DNA of 64,000 bases, from assembly GCF_037975245.1 (NCBI RefSeq), contig NC_092574.1:19439713-19503712 (forward strand). Reading direction: 5' to 3'. This document shows positions 25,921 to 64,000 of the stretch, one piece after another; within the stretch, counting starts at the first letter, position 1; every line of letters begins with the position of its first letter. The notes beneath the pieces are model-generated. The model was not told the DNA's origin. It saw only the letters and a list, made by a program, of their open reading frames with translations, and made no database searches. The position numbers were made by a program, and so were the translations under genes. Origin of the DNA: Apostichopus japonicus. Its lineage: Eukaryota; Echinodermata; Holothuroidea; Aspidochirotida; Stichopodidae.

Positions 25921-26810
25921 TTCTAGTCATGTAGTTTAGGTAGTTGGGAAAGGGCACATGTAGATTAGAGCCATAAATATTGTTGCTCGTTAATCCATAA
26001 ACCAGATAAATTTCGGCATTTCATTTAAAGGGTCATCAGTATTTGTTCCCAAATTTGTTGATTTTTAAATGTTGCCAAAACTTTTGTAAAGTACTTTCTG
26101 GGAGGTTTGGACTGTCTAAGGCATTCTCAGAAATAGAAGTAGGTTCACTTAGACAGTTAATGTTTAACATATACCAGATTATATGAGAGTCAGGCAAATA
26201 TGCTTGTTGAAGGTTGAATAGGAGTACTTAACTGTCTAGCATATTTGGGGGCATTAAGATGACCATTAACCAGCGAGGAACTAGTTGGAAAGTTTGTGAA
26301 ATTTACAAGTTTGGTTGTATTGATTAATACCAAAATAGCAAGCTTTTCTGGATGAAGATGAGAACATAAGTATTTTCACTTTGGTGTTACTGCTTCTTAT
26401 TCCCCATTGATAAACTTTGCATACTCATTTCCTTTAAAAAAGTTTTCCACAAGCTAAAATTAACTTCAGCAGCTTCAAAGTTAAAATGGAAAAAAGGAAT
26501 TGAATAACTGAGGGCAGCATGTCACAATATATCTTTCACAGTTAGTCATTTTACACATCTAGGTTTTTGTTGACTGCTTCAGGATACAATGCTTTGATAA
26601 GATGTTTGAAATTCTCAGAAAAGTTAGCATTTTTGCAATAATTTATGATGATATTTGTAGCAAAAAGGTTGTTTGAAGCAGTCAGCTAGTGCACCATTAA
26701 CCAGATTACATATTATACATTCCTGTTTTACCATATTTTATATGGTTCTATTCTCTTTGTTCTTTCAGATAGAAGTGCTGGTATTTCTTTGGTAGAGTAC
26801 TTATGGTAAT

Positions 26811-52509
<25,699 letters not shown>

Positions 52510-53140
52510 TTCACGTGAAAAGGTCGACTGCGACGGGGAGAAAAATGCAAGAACATCGGACATTAGACCTCTTGATTAGCTATGACCAAACAAAATCACG
52601 TTTCAAAGAGGCAAGGAAAAACGCTGAAAGACGTGTTCATATCAAAAAGGTGTGCCAAGTATTTATATATATAGCTGCAAATTTATTCTCTCGAAAAGGG
52701 GTGAATTGAAAATGCCGGACAACTTTACGTGGCCGAGTCAAAAATATCTCAAGGAACATTCGGATGAAGAAGACTATTCCATCGCGAAGGAGGACGGAAG
52801 TTCTCCGTGAATGTCTTCTCTTCCAAAAGGAGTTTTATGAAGTGAAGAACAGTCGCAGATGGAGGATTTAAGTTCGATCTTTTGGGAGAGAGGAAGAGAG
52901 TCGAAGCAATCGATGAGAGTTTTAGTGAGAAAAGCGTAGAATCTGCTCCCATCTATTCCAGTCTTATTCCTGTCCCACTCCAGGGATGTCATTCTCTTTC
53001 TTTCTTTTTTCTTCGATCATTTGGTGCTCAGCAGCGAATCTTCTTCGAGCGCTTCCTACCGATTGCCAAATGGAGAAACACAAAGGGATAGTCTTTATTT
53101 TTTAAACATTCTGATTAAAGGAAACAGGGTTAGCTAAGTT
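52510..53140 (+). other. Probable ELF 3' untranslated region
   Basis: For about 580 nt after the stop the sequence stays richer in GC and CpG than the flanking introns, then becomes AT-rich from about 53090. A variant polyadenylation signal ATTAAA lies at 53114-53119. Short ORFs occur in different frames: 52500-52709 overlaps the stop, and one from 52712 reads MPDNFTWPSQKYLKEHSDEE. These could be remnants of a longer C-terminus or chance. Further AATAAA signals at 56666 and 56828 allow a longer 3' UTR. Confidence 0.5.
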
Positions 53141-53640
53141 TAGTAATAATAATTACTTTTTGTCACTAGCATGACATGTATGTTAATTGCTTATAAAATA
53201 GTTTAACTTGGATTTTAATTGGAAATTTTAAGTTTTCTTCGATTATACAGGATGAAACGGAAGTTTCTTTTTATCTTAGGGAGGGGAGGGAGGGTGTGGG
53301 AGGAGGTAGGAAGAAAGATAATTTTGAATTTTTTATTTTGTTATAATGAACCATGACTTTCCGGTCGTACAAAAGGTATTGGGGTGAAGCCAGTGGAAGC
53401 TGCAGTGCGTCCGTGTTTGTCTGGTTTGACAGATGATGGGGGTAGGGTACATGAGATTGTGAGGGTGTGGCAGGGAGGGGTGTGGCAAGGAGTAAGGATG
53501 TTTGTTTAACCCTCTTGAAGGGAATAATAGAAAATAGAGTAAAAGAGGAAAATAAAAATATATATGGGTGGATACAGTACTGTAAAGTCCATTACAACAG
53601 TAGAGAACTTTCCTGAAAGGCCAAAAATGGAGTAAAATAG
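53141..53640. other. Intergenic DNA, no gene seen
   Basis: AT-rich with a G-rich tract at 53279-53310. The 138-codon minus-strand ORF reaching into this stretch begins inside the adjacent repeat and shows no known domain. Confidence 0.5.
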
Positions 53641-54205
53641 AAGAATGTGTAAAAGTAAGTTGGCCTGACGTGTTGATCCTAGCAGGATCTTCTTCAAAGG
53701 CTAAATCTTGATAATCTCGATAAACACGCTCTAGGAACTTCTCTTTCACAGTTCACTTCTCTTTAAGTATTAATGCATGACAGGATTTGTTAACTTTTTG
53801 CAGGGGAATTTCCCTCATTTGTTGTATCCATCAAACATATTACTGCATGTGACTAAATTACTTATGATTGACATCAGAAATATAAAATCTGCAGAGACAT
53901 TGAGTTCCCATCAGTTTGAGGTCTGACAGTACAGGTTCATTTGATAGGATATATTATTATGTAAACGTAAGTTGGCCTGACGTTTTATCCTAGCAGGATC
54001 TTCTTCAGAGGCTAAATGACAAGTAATAGCAGCAGAAGGGACAAAAACACACACAGAATACAGACAGGTTAATGAGCACGGTGAACACAAAGAGATAGAT
54101 GTAAGGGGATTAGTAGACAAGTGATGGAGAGAAGAAAGAAAGAAACCAAAAAGGGAAGAGGAGAGGTAGGAGATAAACAATGGAGTGATAAATAGAGGAT
54201 TAAGG
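53641..54205 (-). mobile_element. Penelope-like tandem unit with two hammerhead-like motifs
   Basis: Inverted relative to 20035-20545 and 18575-18750. Read on the minus strand, a hammerhead-like core at 54012-53975 is followed by a unit of about 312 bp and then a second core at 53703-53663. The layout is therefore motif, unit, motif in direct orientation. Both cores keep GCCT/AGGC (stem I; GCCT/AGGC pairing partly lost in the second), CTGAAGA or TTGAAGA, and the GATCC/GGATC hairpin; the GAAA element is changed to AAAA or AACA. Tandem units carrying hammerhead ribozymes are known from Penelope-like elements. No reverse transcriptase is present. Confidence 0.6.
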
Positions 54206-57200
54206 ATTTATTTTTAAACTAGAAGAAGTAATATTAAGGTTAGTCCATGCTGTTCATATCAGTTTCAAAGGGGGATAGGTTCTGTTTTCATGGTATCTGT
54301 TTCGTTACCAACTGAAGGAAATGCAAGATAAAGTGACATTCATACGGTTTGGAAATATCTCACTTAAAGTAGTTTCATTCTGAAAGGGATTTAAGATACT
54401 CATTCACAGGAGAAAGTAAAACTCATTATATAATGTGGTGAACATATTTTTTCTTTGTTACACTTTATTTTGTAAATTCTATTTGTTAAAAGTTGCTTTT
54501 CCTGAAATAGCGATTTTGCTCTTCCCTGTGTGAGTGAAATGGGCCAGTTAAGTTTTACATTTGCTGCTCTTATTTATAATCTTTTTAATTTTTTTTTATT
54601 TTAACGGCGCCAAAGAAGGTGTTTTTGTTTTCTTATTTAGTTAGTTGTCGTATTGACTGATATGTTGAAGTGTTGTAATGCTGTCCTACTATATTCATCT
54701 AACATTCTCTGTAAGTTTGTTGGGGAGGGGTGGGGGATGGGGGGGGGGAAATGAGCCACAAACAGTCATATCATTGAGGGAGAATTCAAACCTGAACATT
54801 TTGAGGAGTTTCATTCCAAAAAAATTCAGGGGTTACCTGTGAAAGGACATCCCCCCCCCACCACTCCTTAATTATGCCAGGGGGATAAACTTCCCTGTAG
54901 CTAAAAGAGAAAGTGAATTTATTATGATTTATTATGTGTATATGACTGCTATAGTCTACCTGTAAATGTTGGGACCACATCACGTGACACAGACAGAAAG
55001 GTAACAAAGATACTTGTGACTTTTCCATTTTAAGAATTGATTTGTAAACAAATCAGAGGGGCTCCGAAGTGGAAGGGATGAATATCTCTCTCCATTTGCC
55101 CTTTTAATCAGTGGTGCAATGAGTTTGTAATTAGTAATTATAAAAGTTTTGCCAAATTGTAGTGATTTAAGTCAAATTGTTAAGGACATTTTTTTGGTAT
55201 AAGTAAAATTGTTCAATTTAGTCAGGAAATTGACTGGTGACCATTGGACTTGACTTTTAAGCTTGACTGTCCTGTTTATAAGGGGGAAATAGGAAAATAA
55301 CCTGGAAATCCTGTGATGTTAGTGATGGATGTGGGTATTGGGGGGGGGGTTGGATTGAGAGAAAGGGAACTATACTTAGCAATGACAAAGAGAGGGATCC
55401 AGTAGCACTAATTTTGTCTCCAATTTCAATATGTTGACTGCATAGTAGGCTGGTAGAACGATGAGATTCTTTGTTCTTTGTAGTCGTTTAGACGATAGCT
55501 GGAATATCAATTTAATACATTGTTTAATTAATGGCAGACTGATTATGAATGAGGTGAAGAGAAGTGACTAGATGAACTCGAGGCTTAAAAATGTAAGAGA
55601 AGAAAAGTCAGAAGAGGACTTACTGCTCTTCAATACGACTAAAACGCTGATGTCTTTCTTAGTCATTTTGTAATTTTGAGAATGTTGTATTTTTTATAAG
55701 TGTTAAGTAAATACAACAGTTGTTAACGCAGTTAACTTCACTGAAACAGTTAAAGAGCCATAAAACGAACAAAAGAAAGATGCTTCTCGGGGAATGAAGT
55801 TTAGTAGTAGTTCCCTGGATCTTGTCCCGAGCATTCAAAAAAGATTTCATTGGTGTAGAGGTATATTAAAAAGAGGTTCTAATTTGTAACGGTATTGGGT
55901 GCAGGCAGATCTCATCGCTGAGTTTTGAAGTAAATATGACATTGATTTAAATGTCAAGAAAAACATGGGGTCAATAGATTGTAAATGCTTCTTATTATTA
56001 TTTTAACCAAGAAAATGAATGCGTTTCTTCTTATTCGGAGGTCATTTGAGTGTATCTCAGTAGCAATATATATGTCATGCAATAAGACCTGTTGTAACCT
56101 CCAGAAATTGTTGGTAAGATTATTTTTTTCAAGAGATTTTGCGGTAACTCTCTTCTCTTCAGTTGTGGTAAACAGCGAATGTTTTGCATTTAATCAGATC
56201 TGAATTTGGGCTTGCTTGTTGTGTTGATTTCGGGGCATGACATTGTAATTTTTGAGGCGGTAACAGCATTAGGCATCTGGCAAACAGGATCACAAAAAGG
56301 ATTCGTTTCAAATGTCCTTGGTGTCTATGTTTGTTGCCTCTTACGCTGAGACATAAACTTATTGCGGGGCGGAAGGGGGGGGGGGATGATTCTGTTTTGT
56401 TTGTTATTTGTATATCTTAACAAGTGTATGTAATTTGATCACTCCCTTGGTGGTGAAATTTGATTGAAAATTTCAGATAACAATGTTTCTATTTCCTCAC
56501 AAAGACTGTGTTTTTTTACATTATTAATATTATTCCAGTGAGGCAAATCATTCCAATTGTTAAAAAGTTTCATTGGTATTGCAAGATTTTATTTGGGATT
56601 GGAAAACTGTACAAAATGTATACTGTGAGTTATATCACAAAAAACTGTAAAGAAACGATTGAGCAAATAAAAAAAAAATATTTTTGATGATGTTTATACT
56701 TTTCCCTTGTAATGGTTGTTTTTGTGTCATTTTCGTTTTTAATTCACCATTTTCTTGTCATATATTATGTCTTGTTTCATTCTGCTCAAACAAGTAAAGA
56801 ATTACAGGATCTCTTACATAAACATTAAATAAAAGAAAGAAACTTTTCTCCATTTGGAGTTTTATCAAGTCACCGATATTAAATTCAAGTTGTTATCATG
56901 ACTGGACAGTTATATTTGGTTAGTAAACTAACTGTTTAGTGTGAGCTCACATAAGTGCATCTGTGAAGGGTTTACTGCTAAGTAGCCATGATAGGGTCCT
57001 CGGTAGAAAAATACCCTCCATCTAGTGTTGATCTTTGTTTGTGAAGTACCGATGAATTTGTCGTGGATACCAGCACATTTTGATTCATCTGAGTGAGGGG
57101 ACCTCAATTTTTGACAAGGGTCAGAGAAAAATTGCTTGGAGCAAATGTGTGAGAGATTACAAAAACTCACTACAAAAATTTATTTAAAAAAATATGGTTT

Positions 57201-58984
57201 ATTATCCTTTCTTATGGAATTGGGATTTGGCAGGCTGTTTATGACATTGCAAGCAATCTTGCATTTGTTTGGTGAAGGGTGAATGGAGGGGAAGGGGAGT
57301 TTGGGCTGGAGGATAAAAATCCTTTTAGGCAATGAAAAGTATTGGCAAAGTATGTATTGGCAAAGCAAACTTACTCATTGTGGGGGGGGGGGGTGTGAGG
57401 GTGAGTATAGGCTATCATTATGGTATGCTGAAATGGCTTGATTAAATGCGAAAGTTTGGAAAAAAAACAAAATTGGGACTTTCTGGTATATTTGGAACCA
57501 ATCTCTCTCTTAGAGCCTAGGAGACACTTTACAAGTAACACTTTACATTACATCATTATCATATTATTACGACAGCAATGAATTAACAGAGTACTTAATA
57601 CATCTCTAAATAGTAACCAAGCAAACAGATACAAATAATGAGAAGCAATATTACACTTCTACATCTCTAACACCCCGCCCCCACCACTCCACCTCCCCTC
57701 CCCAACACATGCACAATTTATTGGAAAAGTTCTGTCATCATTTATACTAAAAGAAAAAATATTCCAGATTTATGGTTTGGTATTTCATGAAACTTCGCAA
57801 GGTGAACTAGTAGTTAGTAAAAATTTGAAATAGCATCAGCTCATACAATTAACACCATTTCCCTTCCCTAAAAGGAGAGGAAATATTAATGTTATTTATG
57901 ATAAAACAGCAAGAAACAAAACCTTTGAGCCGTTTTGAGAAATAATGGTTCCTACCACAGTCAAGGTTGTTACTGTACAATAATGTTCAAAAAGTTTCAA
58001 AGTAATATTTTGGGGGCAGATAATATGATGCTTACATGTACAGGAAAAAATATTCCCACAGGGTTTAGTTGGATTTTACAAAGCCCTATAATATCTTATC
58101 ACAAATGTTATAACCCCAAAATACAAACTTCTGTTCAATAAAAACGGCTGTTTGCAGAATGTTGGTTTTAAGTTTTACAAAATATTATGACACAACATTA
58201 TCTATAAGACACTGTTATTTTATCTATTAACCTTGCCGTTGTGAAATTATTATCGATATATTAGTACTAACAATGCCTTTCATGCTTTAAGCTATTCGCA
58301 CCCTGCATGATAATTCAGAAAATCTTTATATTTTTCCGATAATAGTTTTTGAAAGACCGATCACACTTTTGATCAATTGTTGAATAATGCCCTCATACTC
58401 TAAAATAGCGATTACAAACATGTTTCTTTAAAGCTAGAGAAAAAGATGGATTTGGACATCAACCCTCAAAAACAATTGTTTCAATGTTAACCTCGTAACA
58501 ATTAGACAGCATTATTTTGATTTGACTTCAATTCATGTTATAATTCACTTGAATATCCTGTGACCTTTGGTGAAAATTATTTCAAAATATGAATAAGAGA
58601 TAAGACACAATTAAAACTTCAAGGCACTTAATTTGGAATGAGAGATATTTAAATTTCAATCAAAAAATGTTGTTACTTTGCTATATATATATCACATGCA
58701 TATTAGTTCACTTTTGATTGATTTTCTTAGTTGAACTCGTCTTTGAAAAACAGCATCACAAAAATTTCTGCAACTTTGGAATTTGGCAGCTTGCATGAAA
58801 TGTTGTGAAATTTGGACCAAATGTCATGCGAAAGGTAACACATTAAGAAAAAAAAAGTGAGCATAGTCTCATAATTAAAATGAAGACCCAGTCTATGCTA
58901 GTACTCCTGTTGTAGCCTAGGTTACCTCACTTCAAGTAAGCAGATTAGACAAAGGACAGGGATAGGTTCATTTGAACAGAGATT
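54206..58984. other. Intergenic DNA, no gene seen
   Basis: AT-rich with many poly-G runs (about 54738, 55340, 56376, 57380) and chance ORFs. AATAAA signals on the plus strand at 56666 and 56828 could end a long ELF 3' UTR. No exon is recognised. Confidence 0.5.
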
Positions 58985-58992
58985 GTTGGAGC

Positions 58993-59277
58993 CAGGTGCG
59001 TAGCCAAGGTGCGACCACCCCCCCCCCTCCCCGAGCATATTTTGTTTGTATGTTTTTATGATATCACTAGTAATTTCAAGCTTAGATGCAACTTACAAGG
59101 CCTGGGAAGTGCCATTTCCAGCGATCTGGGCGGCATTTTCAGCCAAAATTTTCTTGTGCCCGTAGCGCCAACTCATGGTGGCGGTATGCTTAGATAGTTT
59201 TCAATGCAGAATCTACGGCTCTGATAGTTTGCCTACAGGTTCACCCCTCCCTTGGCAAATTCCTGGCTACGCGCCTG
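58993..59277. mobile_element. hAT-type MITE, 285 bp, copy 2
   Basis: Same family as 23765-24076: ends CAGGTGCGTAGCCAAGG and CCTGGCTACGCGCCTG, and a shared interior (acttacaaggcctgggaagt, ccatttccagcgatctggg, cagccaaaattttcttg). It is flanked by a perfect 8-bp duplication GTTGGAGC (58985-58992 and 59278-59285). It lacks the terminal 31-bp duplication of copy 1 and has a short insertion near the right end. No transposase. Confidence 0.92.
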
Positions 59278-59285
59278 GTTGGAGC

Positions 59286-60602
59286 TAACGATCCAGTTGT
59301 TTGATGATCGCTCAAATCTCAGTAACAACTACTAGTGTTCCACTAGTCTCAACTAATTCTCATCTATATATATACATATATGTGTATATATGTATGTGTA
59401 TATATACGTATATAAAGGATAATACATTAATAACACATTTTAAATTTGAGAGGCTATAAAGAATATGAAAAGAAGAATTCAACTTGCAATTAATATGTAC
59501 AGCAGCATGAAAAGAAAAAGAAGAAAGAGAAAAATGGTTTGAAACAATCAAAGCAGATGAACAAATGATTGACACAAGTGATATATAGTTGGTAAGGACA
59601 AATTCAAATGAATTTTGCAAGAAAAGAAATCTCATACACACACACTCAATTTTTCTATCATTGGAATACTATTGTCCTACTGCAACAGCCTCATTATCAT
59701 CTATGCTTATTTGCCAATTGTTTTCCAATTAATCAAGCTAACATGCTCTTTTAGACTTTTTTCACAGAATGAAGATTAGGCATGAATCTTATTCGATCAT
59801 CAAGAGTTCGTTGCCCGTGTCGGAATTAATCACGCGGAAGGGGCAAATTGAATACTTTGCAAATTTTGCAATGTTTCTTTCATTATTGGAAATTACAATC
59901 AATTTATGATAGATGGGAATGTATGAAAACACTGATTTGATATTGTTGTTTTCCATTTTAGGTTAAACAATCAACAGTATTAATGCTACATTTTCCCTAG
60001 ACTTGCTTTAGAATATGATAATGGCCATTAACATTCTACTTTAGAACTACCATGACAAGTTTCACAAACAAAATTCCTAAATTTACTCTTTTTTTTCTTG
60101 GAATTCTAAATGGTTTGAATTATTACTAGGGATATAACAACAGAAAAGTGCCACATATTAAATGAGAAGTCAAATTTTGTTGATGATTTCTCAGTTTTTT
60201 TGTTGTTGCACCTATAACAAACACCAATGCAGCAAACCAAACACCCAGCCACGATCTAGGTTGTATCAGATGACACAGGGTATGATCATTATATATACAC
60301 AGTATGAAAGGTATAACAGCTACCAATCCCTCCTCCCCCCCCCCACCCCTCAAGTAATGGTGGAATAAGGATTGCTGCTAAGGATATAACTGCACCAATT
60401 AGTAGCGGGTAGGGGGCCTTGTAACCACAAGGTGACAAGTATATGAACACATAATCTGCTATCATAGTCTACAAAAATTCACCCAAAGAATGGGCAAACT
60501 TGCAAATGATGAAATAAGTAGTTCAATATTCAATTCAATTTGTTTAAACTAAATGGCAAAAAAAAACTGCTCATTTGTAGCAGCCAAAGGATTATCATAT
60601 AA
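59286..60602. other. Intergenic DNA, no gene seen
   Basis: Contains a TA/TACA microsatellite at 59365-59413 and a poly-C run near 60337. No exon is recognised. Confidence 0.5.
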
Positions 60603-60900
60603 TAATATTGAGGATTTATCAAGCGCAGACTAATCCACTGATAACGGTGCTCAAGGCGCATCACCATATTTCCCTGGTCAACGATAACCTGTCAAACAGA
60701 GACAATCCTTCCACATGGCTGCAGCTAAACAGCACCCAACTGACAGGATTATCTCACAGGTCCCCATTTATACACCTGGGTGAAGAGAGGTAATGGAGAT
60801 AAAGTGCCTTGCCCAAGGACACAGCGTAATAATCTGGCCAGGACTCGAACCTGCAAACCTTAGATCACAAGTCCACTGTCTTAACCACTTACAACCATAT
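60603..60900 (-). mobile_element. tRNA-derived SINE
   Basis: On the minus strand the head (about 60897-60840) reads AGTGGTTAAGACAGTGG, then a perfect polymerase III B box GGTTCGAGTCC. The body contains a GGGCAAGGCACTTTATCTCC-type segment and ends GCGCTTGATAAATCC followed by an AT-rich tail. The conserved body is of a type common in marine animal SINEs (family knowledge). A body fragment recurs at 45897-46030. Confidence 0.75.
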
Positions 60901-61473
60901 AGGTCTATTAAGTTGACTGGAGACTTATGAAATATAACATGTCAATACTAATTAACTTGGTTATAATAATACAAAGTAGAATCCTAATAATAACCGCTTT
61001 AAGCTCATATCACCATATGTCACGATGATGATTTCCCATGATGCATTTTAATTATGATGTAAACACAATATTTTTCCTCCACTGTGTACGACAACCAACA
61101 TCTCCAAAAAGCATAAATATAGAATGATTCAAAGAAAATACTGTTCTAATGTTTTTAATAAACTTACTAAGACTTTCACCCCCAAAAAACAGACTTTCTT
61201 TAATTTTTGAATAAACTTCAAATATAGGTAATTTCAGACAGGATTGCAAAGAAAAAGAAAAATGGAGAAAGTTTGAATATGAAATAACTTTACTATTTTC
61301 AGAAAGTCCTGAAATCACTGCATCAGATTTTAACAATTTTATCAATTGATGTGAATAATCAATAAACACAGTATAAGACTGACCACCAGCTGACTTTTGA
61401 AGCTGCATTCATAATTTTATACAATTCTCTGTGGTTAACTTTAACTTTTGTTGTAACCATAGCAACTGCTACA
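60901..61473 (-). other. Probable TDO2 3' UTR and flank
   Basis: Downstream of the TDO2 stop on the minus strand. A variant polyadenylation signal ATTAAA lies at 61052-61047. A 118-codon minus ORF (61408-61052) lies wholly within it. It has no recognised domain and is treated as a chance ORF. Confidence 0.45.
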
Positions 61474-63871
<2,398 letters not shown>

Positions 63872-64000
63872 CTGAAAGAGAATTAACAGAACAAGGAAAA
63901 TAAATTAGAGAGAGAAATGAAATTTTCTCTTTTCCGGTTTTTAAATGAAAGATGTTAACGAACTTGGGTTAGGATATGTAGAAGTTGCTGAAACAGTTTG

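Noticed and set aside
53333-53749. 138-codon minus ORF starting MKEKFLERVYRDY
   Set aside because: It begins in the Penelope-like repeat unit and continues into unrelated DNA; probably repeat-derived chance reading.
61052-61408. 118-codon minus ORF after the TDO2 stop
   Set aside because: It lies in the likely 3' UTR, has no known domain and no joining splice sites. It remains possible but unsupported.

Overview
The window is animal genomic DNA. It is AT-rich, with large introns, GT-AG splice sites, many microsatellites and several kinds of small mobile element. Two protein-coding genes can be recognised, both only by joining exons. The repeat types and the ETS and TDO sequences fit a marine invertebrate deuterostome. 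An echinoderm, possibly a sea cucumber, is my best guess, but the species is inference.

Left part (1-25.7 kb): I find no convincing gene. It holds the 3' end of a CR1-like LINE at the left edge (minus strand), copies of an unclassified dispersed repeat (6.8, 13.1 and 24.3 kb), small tandem duplications (10.5, 20.3 and 22 kb), Penelope-like repeats carrying a hammerhead-like motif (18.6 and 20.2 kb), and two hAT-type MITEs with readable 8-bp target duplications (21.45 and 23.77 kb).

Centre (25.7-53.1 kb, plus strand): one ETS transcription-factor gene of the ELF1/2/4 class. Isoform A starts at 26811 and adds an Elf-1_N-like exon at 28671. Isoform B starts at a separate first exon at 33462, next to a CpG-containing region with perfect ETS sites. 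Both join in the same phase to seven shared exons (44212-52509) ending in the ETS DNA-binding domain. Predicted proteins are 311 aa (A) and 252 aa (B). This matches the two-promoter layout known for vertebrate ELF2 (NERF-2/NERF-1). The protein stops soon after the ETS domain, unlike the long vertebrate ELF1/2/4 proteins.

Right part (53.1-64 kb): intergenic DNA with inverted copies of the hammerhead-bearing repeat, a second copy of the hAT MITE (58993-59277) and a tRNA-derived SINE (about 60.6-60.9 kb, minus). It is followed on the minus strand by the last three coding exons of tryptophan 2,3-dioxygenase (TDO2; 63871-61474), whose 5' part lies beyond the right edge. ELF and TDO2 are therefore convergent neighbours, with stop codons about 9 kb apart. 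Nothing in the sequence suggests that they act in one pathway.
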